Made by a program: the position numbers and the translations under genes. Shown in pieces: positions 17,231-24,105 of a stretch of DNA of 64,000 nucleotides. Location of the stretch: assembly GCF_947495705.1 (NCBI RefSeq), contig NZ_CANLZR010000002.1, forward strand, positions 1 through 64,000. Reading direction: 5' to 3'. The notes beneath the pieces are model-generated. The model had not been told where the DNA came from and did no database searches. It saw only the letters and a program-made list of their open reading frames with translations. Position 1 is the stretch's first letter. Each line of letters begins with the position of its first letter. Source of the DNA: an uncultured Phycicoccus sp. (GTDB lineage Bacteria > Actinomycetota > Actinomycetes > Actinomycetales > Dermatophilaceae).

Positions 17231-17575
17231 TCATCGGCTGGGGTGCCAGCGCACCGGGCCGGCCAGGATCGGCGGCTGGTCCGCACGGCCCGGGGTAGGG
17301 CGCGTGACGCGGATCCGGACGCGAGGCGCCGCAGTGGAGGCGGTGGTGCGGCGGTCGAAGCGGGCCCGGCTGGCCGGGTCGCCCAGGACCAGGTACGCGG
17401 CGATCGCCTGCTGGAGCGTGGCGTCGGAGACCGCGTCATCGGTCGGGTCGCCCGGCCGGCGCACGTCGGGGTGGTGCTGCCTCAGGAGCGCGAGGTAGGC
17501 GCGCCGGACCTCCTCCTGGGTCGCGTGCGCGGTGAGGCCCAGGACGGCGTACGGGTCGCTGCGGTCGGTGGTCAT
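17231..17575 (-). CDS. Short DnaJ (J-domain) protein
   Basis: A 114-residue protein from ATG 17575. Residues 7-70 form a J domain: DPYAVLGLTAHATQEEVRRA, then LLRQHHPDVRRPG with the HPD motif that stimulates DnaK ATPase, and AYLVLGDPASRARFDR. There is no Gly/Phe linker or zinc finger, so it is a type III J-protein. The C-terminal 40 residues are basic and Pro-rich (VRIRVTRPTPGRADQPPILA). It lies near Hsp20 and an HspR-like regulator, so stress-linked chaperone recruitment is plausible. Confidence 0.9.
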   Translation of the reverse strand: MTTDRSDPYAVLGLTAHATQEEVRRAYLALLRQHHPDVRRPGDPTDDAVSDATLQQAIAAYLVLGDPASRARFDRRTTASTAAPRVRIRVTRPTPGRADQPPILAGPVRWHPSR

Positions 17576-17735
17576 GACGCGGCCGAGGGGTCCTTCCACG
17601 GGTGGAGGCCTCGCCTGGGTCGCGAACCTGTACGCCGTCGAGGCGTGGGCGTCGCGCACGATGCGTCTGACGCGACTGTTCCGAACGCGGCCCAGGCGAG
17701 GGGTCTGGCAGTGGCTTCGTCGCCAGGGTGCCGGG

Positions 17736-18023
17736 TCACGGAGGTGACCGCTGCCGGCCCCGCAGTGCGCCACCCGGAGGCCGTGGCCGCCCCCTCGCGG
17801 CGCGGTCACCCGGCGGCGCCGGCTCCCGGGCCGCGTGGCCGGTGGTCGTCCACGAGCTCGCCGCGGGCGTGGCGGGTGGACGACTGGAGGGCCATCCCGC
17901 AGCGATGATCGCGTCGAACTCCGCTCGCAGCAGCTGGGCGTCGGCGTACACCAGCGCGAGGAAGTCGTCCTCCACCGCCGGTGTCGCCCCGTGGGTGGCC
18001 GCGGCCATGAGCCTCGTCCCCAT
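17736..18023 (-). CDS. Small conserved actinobacterial protein next to hsp20
   Basis: A 95-residue protein from ATG 18023 (a second ATG lies at 18008). The conserved-looking core EDDFLALVYADAQLLRAEFDAIIAAGWP is acidic and helical. The C-terminal half is Arg/Pro-rich and ends in RQRSPP. Small proteins with this E-x-D-F-L-x-L-V-x-A-D core and a basic tail are common in actinobacterial genomes without assigned function. Its start is 3 bp past the hsp20 stop, so it is probably co-transcribed with hsp20. Confidence 0.6.
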   Translation of the reverse strand: MGTRLMAAATHGATPAVEDDFLALVYADAQLLRAEFDAIIAAGWPSSRPPATPAASSWTTTGHAAREPAPPGDRAARGRPRPPGGALRGRQRSPP

Positions 18024-18026
18024 GGG

Positions 18027-18458
18027 TCAGGCGCTGATGGCCTGCCGGCCCTCGTTCTTGCTGCTGATCTCGACCTTGCGTGGCTTGGCGTGCTCGGCGA
18101 CGGGGATCTGCAGCGTGAGGACGCCACCGTCGTAGCCGGCCTCGATGTGCTCGGTGTCCAGGTTCTCCCCCAGGACGAGCTGGCGGCTGAACACACCGCG
18201 CGGACGTTCGGCGGCCACGAGCTCCGCGTCGCTCGCCCGGCCCGGGCGCTCGGCCCGGATCGTGACCACGTTGCGTTCGACGTCGATGTCGATCGAGTCC
18301 CGGCTCACGCCGGGCAGGTCGAGCTCGACGTAGAAGGTCTCGCCCTCACGCCAGGCGTCCATGAGCATGGCGGCGGGTCGGGCCATGGTGCCCTGCGGAG
18401 TGAGCAGCTGCTGGGTCAGTCGGTCCAGCTCACGGAAGGGGTCGGTGCGGATCAACAC
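18027..18458 (-). CDS. Hsp20/alpha-crystallin small heat-shock protein
   Basis: A 143-residue protein from GTG 18458. That start is preceded by GGAGG with an 8-nt spacer; the GTG at 18467 would overlap the ribosome-binding site. The alpha-crystallin domain spans residues 35-130 ([28 protein letters not shown], then [20 protein letters not shown]). The I-P-V motif replaces the usual C-terminal I-x-I anchoring motif. The protein holds unfolding clients in oligomers. It shares a divergent control region with an HspR-like MerR gene, and that region has CIRCE-like half-sites. Confidence 0.93.
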   Translation of the reverse strand: MLIRTDPFRELDRLTQQLLTPQGTMARPAAMLMDAWREGETFYVELDLPGVSRDSIDIDVERNVVTIRAERPGRASDAELVAAERPRGVFSRQLVLGENLDTEHIEAGYDGGVLTLQIPVAEHAKPRKVEISSKNEGRQAISA

Positions 18459-18470
18459 GGTCTTCACCTC

Positions 18471-18530
18471 CGTTGTGGTTGTGGTTCGTTGTGGTGGTGG
18501 TTCCTTGTGGTTGTGGTTCGCTGTGGTTGG
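18471..18530. repeat. GTGGTT-rich direct repeats upstream of hsp20
   Basis: Between the hsp20 start and its presumed promoter, TTGTGGTTGTGGTTCG and TTGTGGTTGTGGTTCG-like units recur (18474-18488 and 18505-18519), joined by further GTGGT steps. On the hsp20 mRNA this becomes an AACCACAACCAC-rich leader, nearly free of secondary structure. It is unusual sequence for this genome. Confidence 0.65.
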
Positions 18531-18553
18531 CGAGGCCGGCGACCAGAGATCTG

Positions 18554-18602
18554 TAGCACTCGCCATAGATTTCTTCTAGCACTGCGGGCATACTTGCGCA
18601 AG
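18554..18602. promoter_or_regulatory. Heat-shock control region: two CIRCE-like half-sites and a palindrome
   Basis: TAGCACTC at 18554-18561 and TAGCACTG at 18577-18584 match the left half of CIRCE (TTAGCACTC), the HrcA operator, but are in direct orientation 23 bp apart. CTTGCGCAAG at 18593-18602 is a perfect 10-bp palindrome whose ends match those of the HspR (HAIR) site. The region lies between divergent hsp20 and the HspR-like gene. Confidence 0.4.
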
Positions 18603-18643
18603 AGGTCAGCGCAGGAAATTCTCTCGAGGAGGTTTCGCTCCCC

Positions 18644-18967
18644 ATGACAGTGCCTGTTCCCGACGGCGACCGTGGCGTGTACGGGATCTCGGTGGCCGCC
18701 GACCTGGTCGGGATGGGGGTGCAGAACCTGCGGCTGTACGAGGCCCGCGGCCTGCTCGAGCCGCAGCGCACCGACGGCGGGACGCGCCGCTACAGCGCGA
18801 ACGACCTGGACCGGCTCCGCCGGATCGGGGATCTGCTCGAGGCCGGTCTCAACCTGGCCGGCATCGGCATGGTCCTGCACCTGGAAGCGGAGAACGCCCG
18901 ACTGCGTGGCGACCGGCGCGGCGCGGCTCGGAGTGATGGCCCGCGAGGGGGGCCCTCGCCGTACTAG
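18644..18967 (+). CDS. HspR-like MerR family regulator
   Basis: A 107-residue protein from ATG 18644 behind the ribosome-binding sequence CGAGGAGG. The N-terminal winged helix (GVYGISVAADLVGMGVQNLR, LYEARGLLEPQRTDGGTRRY) is that of the HspR branch of the MerR family, which usually begins V-Y-x-I-S-V-A-A. A short coiled dimerisation helix follows (LDRLRRIGDLLEAGLNLAGI). HspR represses heat-shock genes together with DnaK. The gene is divergent from hsp20, so hsp20 is its likely target. The basic tail RGDRRGAARSDGPRGG is short and probably disordered. Confidence 0.85.
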   Translation: MTVPVPDGDRGVYGISVAADLVGMGVQNLRLYEARGLLEPQRTDGGTRRYSANDLDRLRRIGDLLEAGLNLAGIGMVLHLEAENARLRGDRRGAARSDGPRGGPSPY

Positions 18968-18972
18968 AGTGG

Positions 18973-19003
18973 CGTCGAATACTACGATTCGTAGTAATCG
19001 ACG
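18973..19003. promoter_or_regulatory. 31-bp near-perfect palindrome upstream of ppdK
   Basis: The inner 17 bases TACTACGATTCGTAGTA (18980-18996) form a perfect dyad. Outer arms CGTCGA (18973-18978) and TCGACG (18998-19003) extend it to 15-bp arms with one mismatch (A18979/A18997) around the centre at 18988. It lies 5 bp after the MerR stop and 25 bp before the ppdK start. An operator for ppdK is most likely. The A+T-rich arms and lack of a T-run argue against a terminator. Confidence 0.6.
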
Positions 19004-19027
19004 TCGGCGGTGGAGGAGGCGAGAGCC

Positions 19028-21709
19028 GTGGGGCAGTTCGTCCACGACTTCGAGAACGGTTCGATGGACCAGAAGGACCTGCTCGGGGGTAAGGGGGCCA
19101 ACCTCGCCGAGATGACCCGGCTCGGCATCCCGGTGCCGCCCGGCTTCACGATCACCACCGACGCCTGCCGCGTCTACCTCGAGTCCGGCGTCGTGCCCGA
19201 CAGCCTGTGGGACGAGGTCGACGCGCACGTCGCCGGCCTCGAGGCGCGGATGGGGCGGCGCCTCGGGGACCCGGCGGACCCGCTGCTGGTGTCCGTGCGC
19301 TCAGGCGCGAAGTTCTCGATGCCGGGAATGATGGAGACCGTCCTCGACATCGGCCTCGGCCGCGCGGCGGTCGACGGCCTGGTCGCCGCCACCGGTGACG
19401 CCCGGTTCGCCTGGGACTCCTACCGCCGGCTCCTCCAGATGTTCGGCAAGACGGTGCTCGATGTCGACGGGGACCTCTTCGAGGCGGCGCTCGAGGCGGC
19501 CAAGGCGGCCCGGGGGGTCAGCGCCGACGTCGACCTCGACGCGGACGACCTGCGCGCCCTCGCGATGACCTTCGAGGAGATCGTCGAGGACGCCTCCGGC
19601 GCCCCGTTCCCCCAGGACCCGCACGAGCAGCTGCGGGCCGCCGTCATGGCGGTGTTCCGGTCCTGGAACTCCCCCCGGTCGGTGCTGTACCGGCGCCGGG
19701 AGCGCATCCCCGGCGACCTCGGGACCGCGGTCAACATCCAGGCCATGGTGTTCGGGAACCTCGGCGAGGGGTCCGGCTCCGGGGTCGCCTTCACCCGCGA
19801 CCCGGCGACCGGCGAGCACGGCGTGTACGGCGACTACCTGCCCGACGCGCAGGGCGAGGACGTCGTCTCAGGGGTGCGCAACACCCTGAGCCTGACCGAC
19901 CTCGAGCGCCTGGACCCGGCCGGCCACGCCGAGCTCCTCGAGATCATGACCCGCCTCGAGCGCCACTACCGCGACATGTGCGACATCGAGTTCACGGTGG
20001 AGCGTGGGCGGCTCTGGATGCTCCAGACCCGGGTCGGCAAGCGCACCGCCGAGGCCGCCTTCCGCATCGCGAGCGACCTCGTCGACGAGGGCGTCATCGA
20101 CGAGGAGGAGGCGCTCCTGCGGGTGACCGGGGACCAGCTGGCCCAGCTGATGTTCCCCCACTTCACCCACGACGGGGAGCACGAGCCGGTGGCCGTCGGC
20201 ATGAGCGCCTCCCCAGGCGCCGCCGTCGGTCGGGCCGTCTTCGACTCGAGCCGGGCCGTGGCCCTGGCCGAGCAGGGTGAGCCCGTCGTCCTCGTGCGCC
20301 GCGAGACCACCCCGGACGACCTGCACGGCATGGTCGCGGCCCGCGGCATCCTCACGAGCCGCGGCGGCAAGACCTCGCACGCCGCCGTCGTCGCCCGCGG
20401 GATGGGCCGAACCTGCGTGTGCGGCGCGGAGTCCCTCGAGGTCGACCTCGCCGGCCGCCGCCTCACGGCTCCGGGGGGCGAGGTCGTCACGGAGGGCGAC
20501 GTCATCTCCATCGACGGCTCCACGGGTGAGATCTTCCTCGGCGAGGTCCCGGTCATCCCCTCCCCCGTCGTCCGCTACTTCGAGGGCGAGCTCGACCCCG
20601 CCGCGGCCGACGCCGCCCCGGTCGTCCGGGCCGTGCACCGGCTCATGACCGTCGCCGACCGGCTACGCCGCCTCCGGGTCCGGGCGAACGCGGACAACGC
20701 CGCCGACGCGGCCCGGGCGCGGCGCTTCGGCGCCGAGGGCATCGGGCTGGCCCGCACCGAGCACATGTTCCTCGGCGAGCGGCGGATCCTCGTCGAGCGG
20801 CTCGTGCTCGCCGAGACCGACGACGAGCGGCAGGCCGTCTTCGACGACCTGCTCCCGCTGCAGCGCGCCGACTTCGTCGAGCTGTTCGAGGCGATGGACG
20901 GGCTCCCCGTCATCGTCCGCCTGCTCGACCCCCCGCTCCACGAGTTCCTGCCGGACGTCACCGAGCTGTCGGTGCGGGTGGCGCTCGAGGACGAGCGCGG
21001 GGAGCACTCCGAGCGTCACGCCGCACTGCTGCGCGCGGTCCTGCGGCTCCACGAGCAGAACCCGATGCTCGGCCTGCGCGGCGTCCGGCTCGGGCTCGCC
21101 GTGCCCGGTCTCTTCGCGATGCAGGCCCGGGCCGTGCTGGAGGCGGCGGCCGGCGTCGTCGAGCGTGGCGGCTCGGCCCACCCCGAGATCATGATCCCGC
21201 TCGTCGGAGCGGTCCAGGAGCTCACCGCGATCCGGGAGGAGATCGACGCGGCGGCCCACGAGGCCCGGGTCGCCCACTCGGTGCACCTCGACCACAGCGT
21301 CGGCACGATGATCGAGCTGCCGCGGGCGGCCCTCACCGCGGGCGACCTCGCCGAGGCCGCCGACTTCTTCTCGTTCGGCACCAACGACCTCACCCAGACG
21401 GTGTGGGGCTTCTCGCGGGACGACGTCGAGGGGTCGTTCTTCTCCCGCTACCTCGACAAGGGCATCTTCGGGACCTCACCCTTCGAGACCCTCGACCGGG
21501 CGGGCGTCGGCCGGCTCGTCCAGATGGCCGCCTGGGAGGGGCGCGAGCGCCGCCCCGGCCTCGGGCTCGGCGTGTGCGGTGAGCACGGCGGCGACCCCGA
21601 CTCCGTCCACTTCTTCCACGAGGCGGGCCTGGACTACGTGTCGTGCTCGCCGTTCCGGGTGCCCGTCGCGCGGCTCGAGGCGGGGCGCGCGGCCGTGGAC
21701 GGCGGCTGA
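19028..21709 (+). CDS. ppdK: Pyruvate, phosphate dikinase
   Basis: An 893-residue enzyme from GTG 19028, 8 nt behind GGAGG; the longer ATG at 19010 would overlap that site. It interconverts pyruvate + ATP + phosphate with PEP + AMP + pyrophosphate. The N-terminal ATP-grasp domain begins FENGSMDQKDLLGGKGANLA. The central swivelling domain has the phospho-histidine motif RGGKTSHAAVVARGMG (around residue 450). The C-terminal PEP-binding barrel ends with the catalytic Cys in CGEHGGDPDSVHFFHEAGL. All signature residues are present. The strong palindrome at 18973-19003 suggests specific transcriptional control. It overlaps the convergent PAP2 gene by 76 bp. Confidence 0.96.
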   Translation: MGQFVHDFENGSMDQKDLLGGKGANLAEMTRLGIPVPPGFTITTDACRVYLESGVVPDSLWDEVDAHVAGLEARMGRRLGDPADPLLVSVRSGAKFSMPGMMETVLDIGLGRAAVDGLVAATGDARFAWDSYRRLLQMFGKTVLDVDGDLFEAALEAAKAARGVSADVDLDADDLRALAMTFEEIVEDASGAPFPQDPHEQLRAAVMAVFRSWNSPRSVLYRRRERIPGDLGTAVNIQAMVFGNLGEGSGSGVAFTRDPATGEHGVYGDYLPDAQGEDVVSGVRNTLSLTDLERLDPAGHAELLEIMTRLERHYRDMCDIEFTVERGRLWMLQTRVGKRTAEAAFRIASDLVDEGVIDEEEALLRVTGDQLAQLMFPHFTHDGEHEPVAVGMSASPGAAVGRAVFDSSRAVALAEQGEPVVLVRRETTPDDLHGMVAARGILTSRGGKTSHAAVVARGMGRTCVCGAESLEVDLAGRRLTAPGGEVVTEGDVISIDGSTGEIFLGEVPVIPSPVVRYFEGELDPAAADAAPVVRAVHRLMTVADRLRRLRVRANADNAADAARARRFGAEGIGLARTEHMFLGERRILVERLVLAETDDERQAVFDDLLPLQRADFVELFEAMDGLPVIVRLLDPPLHEFLPDVTELSVRVALEDERGEHSERHAALLRAVLRLHEQNPMLGLRGVRLGLAVPGLFAMQARAVLEAAAGVVERGGSAHPEIMIPLVGAVQELTAIREEIDAAAHEARVAHSVHLDHSVGTMIELPRAALTAGDLAEAADFFSFGTNDLTQTVWGFSRDDVEGSFFSRYLDKGIFGTSPFETLDRAGVGRLVQMAAWEGRERRPGLGLGVCGEHGGDPDSVHFFHEAGLDYVSCSPFRVPVARLEAGRAAVDGG

Positions 21710-22539
21710 CCCGAGCGACGCAGGGTGGCACGGACCCGATGCGCGGTGACCACCGTCGCGAGCCAGCCGAGCCCGAGGAGCCAGCCCGCGACGACGTCGG
21801 TGAGCCAGTGGTGGCCGAGGTACACCCGCGACAGGCCCATCGAGACGACGAAGAGGACGCCCGAGACGACGACGAGCCAGCGCAGCCACACGCGGGCCGA
21901 CCCGAGCAGTGCGAGGTAGGCGAGCATCCCGATGAGGACCGTCGCGTTCAGGGTGTGCCCCGAGGGGAAGGACGGCGAGGACTCCAGCGGCGGCACGGCC
22001 AGGGTCACCGGCGGCCGCGAGCGGCCGATGAGGTCCTTGCCCACGATTGTCATGAGGACGGAGCCGGCCGCTGCCATGGCCATGAGCAGAACCGGGGTCC
22101 AGGAGCGCCGCACGACGGCCAGGGCTCCGGTCAGCGCGACGGCGAGGATGCTCATCCCGACGATGCCGCCGAGGTCGGTGAACGCGCCGACGGCGGCGTC
22201 GGCGCCCGGGGTGCGCAGGGCGACCATGGCGTCGAGCACGGGGCGGTCGAGGGTCTCCAGGCCCTCCTGGTCCAGTACCGCGTCGTAGACCTTGGCGGCG
22301 AGGAGGTCGAGGACGAGGACGAGCGCTCCCCCGACGAACGCCGTGACGACGAGAGCGAGGTTGTCGCGACCCCATCCCACGAGGCGGGCCAGCCGGGTCG
22401 CGGCCACGGTGACGAGCAGGACCAGCCACCGCCCGGCGACGGTGGGCCAGTCGGCGAGGTCACGCGCCCCGATGTGCTCCTCGTCGTGGCGCGGGACCGG
22501 CAGGCCGTGGGGGGCGGGTGGGCGGCCGGGGCGATCCAT
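21634..22539 (-). CDS. PAP2 family phosphatase (membrane)
   Basis: A 301-residue protein from ATG 22539 with six predicted membrane helices. The phosphatase motifs are KDLIGRSRPP, SFPSGHT and SRVYLGHHWLTDVVAG, the K-x6-R-P, P-S-G-H and S-R-x5-H-x3-D triad of the PAP2 superfamily. Such enzymes dephosphorylate lipid phosphates, for example undecaprenyl pyrophosphate or phosphatidylglycerol phosphate. The C-terminal about 25 residues are basic and overlap the 3' end of ppdK (21634-21709) on the opposite strand. Convergent transcripts would therefore be antisense to each other over 76 bp. Confidence 0.9.
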   Translation of the reverse strand: MDRPGRPPAPHGLPVPRHDEEHIGARDLADWPTVAGRWLVLLVTVAATRLARLVGWGRDNLALVVTAFVGGALVLVLDLLAAKVYDAVLDQEGLETLDRPVLDAMVALRTPGADAAVGAFTDLGGIVGMSILAVALTGALAVVRRSWTPVLLMAMAAAGSVLMTIVGKDLIGRSRPPVTLAVPPLESSPSFPSGHTLNATVLIGMLAYLALLGSARVWLRWLVVVSGVLFVVSMGLSRVYLGHHWLTDVVAGWLLGLGWLATVVTAHRVRATLRRSGQPPSTAARPASSRATGTRNGEHDT

Positions 22540-22555
22540 CCAGGCATTCAAGCAG

Positions 22556-22588
22556 CACGGCCCGGACCACGAGGTGGTCCGGGCCGTG
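22556..22588 (-). terminator. 15-bp hairpin terminator downstream of ssrA
   Basis: CACGGCCCGGACCAC (22556-22570) and GTGGTCCGGGCCGTG (22574-22588) make a perfect 15-bp stem with the loop GAG. It lies 27 nt past the mature 3' end of tmRNA and before the PAP2 start. No long T-run follows, as usual for actinobacterial terminators. Confidence 0.85.
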
Positions 22589-22593
22589 GCTCG

Positions 22594-23007
22594 ACAGCGT
22601 GGGAGTGACACCGATGGTGGAGGTGGCGGGAATCGAACCCGCGTCCACTGACGGGAGACCAGGGCTTCTCCGGGTGCAGTGCGCTGTGGATTTTTCTCGG
22701 CCCCGGGGCTCGCGCGCACACGTTCCCCGACAGGCCCAGCCGAGCAGGAGTCCCGCGTCGCCCCTCGGCATGACGACGCAGCAAGATCTCTAGCTGACGC
22801 TGGTGACTAGGCCGAGATCGAGCCTAGGCCAACGGACTTCGAGCTCGCTCAGGCGGCGAGGGCGAAGTCGGTGCGCTTGGAATCGGCACCTATTGGTTTG
22901 CACGGAGCGTTGTACGAGATGACCGTGCGTCCTCGACCCGCTTCCCACTGGACATCCGACCAATGTCGAAACCGATCACCCCCATGAGGGGCTCACTCCC
23001 ACGCTGT
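22594..23007. repeat. 15-bp inverted repeat flanking ssrA
   Basis: ACAGCGTGGGAGTGA at 22594-22608 and its exact complement TCACTCCCACGCTGT at 22993-23007 stand 6 nt and 9 nt outside the mature tmRNA ends. In the precursor they can pair and extend the acceptor stem. Confidence 0.8.
22615..22983 (-). ncRNA. ssrA: Transfer-messenger RNA (tmRNA)
   Basis: The 369-nt RNA rescues stalled ribosomes with SmpB. The 5' end GGGGGTGATCGGTTTCGACA pairs with the 3' end CACCTCC followed by ACCA to form the acceptor stem, and GGTTCGATTCCCGCC is the T-arm. The encoded tag (22852-22887, minus strand) ends DSKRTDFALAA followed by TGA, matching the actinobacterial D-S-x-x-x-D-x-A-L-A-A pattern. The 3' CCA is encoded (22615-22617). 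The gene is followed by a 15-bp hairpin terminator and flanked by a 15-bp inverted repeat. smpB is at 29817 on the same strand. Confidence 0.97.
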
Positions 23008-23117
23008 TGAGTTGTGTGCCGGTGGCGACCGTGGCCGAACCACCGACCCCACCAGTATGCCGTCCAACGCCCGATGGACCCAACGGATTCCCCGGACCGG
23101 ACCGCGGCGGGACCGGA

Positions 23118-23939
23118 CTACGCGTTCTTCTTCGAGCTCGCGGAGGAGGACGAGCTCTTGGCGTCCTTTGTGGTCTGGCCCGGCGGTTGGGTGCCGTCGA
23201 CGTACCCGTTGCCGTACCCGTTGGACTTGCCGTTGCCCGTGCCGTTGCCGTAGGCGTGGCCGTTGCCCTTCTTGTCCTTGTCCTTGCCGTTCCCGGTGGA
23301 CGGGGGCTGGGGCGTCGGTGGCGGGGTGGGCGTGCTCTGCGGCGGCTTGGGCGGCTTCGGGGTGGTCGTCGGCGGCTTCGGCGGCTTCGGGGTGGTCGTC
23401 GGCGGCTTGGGCGGCTTCGGGGTCGTCGTCGGCGGCTTCGGCGGCTTCGGGGTCGTCGTCGGCGGCTTCGGGGTGGACTTCGGCGGCTTCGGCGGCTCGG
23501 GCGTGGTGACCGGCGGCGTGATCGGCGGCGTGATCGTGTCGGGGGTCTCGGGTCCGGGCGGCAGGTCGGTGGGCCCCGGGACGACACGCTGGGGCCAGGG
23601 CATGTCGGTGGACTGCGGCTGCCACGGCTCGGTCTCGTCGGTCGTCGTCTCGGTGGGCGGCGTGGCGGGCTCGTCCTCCGGCGGCGTCGTGGGCGCCGGC
23701 TCCGGGGTGGTGCCGGGGCCCGGAGGCGTCACGGGGCTGGGCCGTAGCGGAGGGGGCAGCACGGGCCCCTCGGAGGCGATGATGGAGGGCGTCTGCCCCA
23801 GGATCCCGAGGCCGGCCATGACCTCGGGCTGGAAGACGAGGGTGCCCGTGAGGGTGGCGACGCCGGCACATGCGACACCCACGGCCGTCAGCGCGTTCGT
23901 CCGCGCCGAGGCCGGGTGTCGCTGCCCGGGCTGAGCCAT
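23118..23939 (-). CDS. Pro/Thr-rich secreted or membrane-anchored repeat protein
   Basis: A 273-residue protein from ATG 23939. Residues 15-36 (NALTAVGVACAGVATLTGTL) form a signal anchor. The rest is low complexity: a Pro/Thr/Glu-rich stalk, four tandem units with TTTPKPPKPP, then a Gly/Asn/Lys stretch (GNGKDKDKKGNGHAYGNG, NGYGNGYVDG) and a Ser/Lys tail. No enzyme domain is recognised. Such composition fits a cell-wall-spanning stalk or a disordered surface protein. It lies upstream of ssrA on the same strand, separated by 134 bp. Confidence 0.7.
   Translation of the reverse strand: MAQPGQRHPASARTNALTAVGVACAGVATLTGTLVFQPEVMAGLGILGQTPSIIASEGPVLPPPLRPSPVTPPGPGTTPEPAPTTPPEDEPATPPTETTTDETEPWQPQSTDMPWPQRVVPGPTDLPPGPETPDTITPPITPPVTTPEPPKPPKSTPKPPTTTPKPPKPPTTTPKPPKPPTTTPKPPKPPTTTPKPPKPPQSTPTPPPTPQPPSTGNGKDKDKKGNGHAYGNGTGNGKSNGYGNGYVDGTQPPGQTTKDAKSSSSSASSKKNA
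23341..23460. repeat. Four 30-bp tandem repeats in the Pro-rich protein gene
   Basis: Four consecutive 30-bp units (GGCGGCTTnGGCGGCTTCGG, then GGTsGTCGTC) fill this stretch exactly. They alternate G and C at one position so that a 60-bp higher-order unit is also visible. Each encodes the same ten-residue TTTPKPPKPP-type unit. Confidence 0.85.
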
Positions 23940-24105
23940 ACCATGCAGCGTATCCGTGCGCAGCGGAATCGGGGCATCGGCCGAAGGGCCCAGGGCCCAC
24001 ACCCCGGGTCGGGGAGCGCCGGTCCACGTCGGGAACGACCCGCCCGTCCCGACGGATCCCTCACTAGGGTTGGGCCGTTCCGCGCCCCGACCCGGAGGTC
24101 CTGCC

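Noticed and set aside
22615-22650. tRNA-like 3' end (GGTTCGATTCCCGCC...CCA on the minus strand)
   Set aside because: It is the T-arm and acceptor of tmRNA, not a separate tRNA; no anticodon arm fits.
23341-23460. CRISPR-like array
   Set aside because: The repeats are contiguous without spacers and encode a Pro-rich protein in frame.
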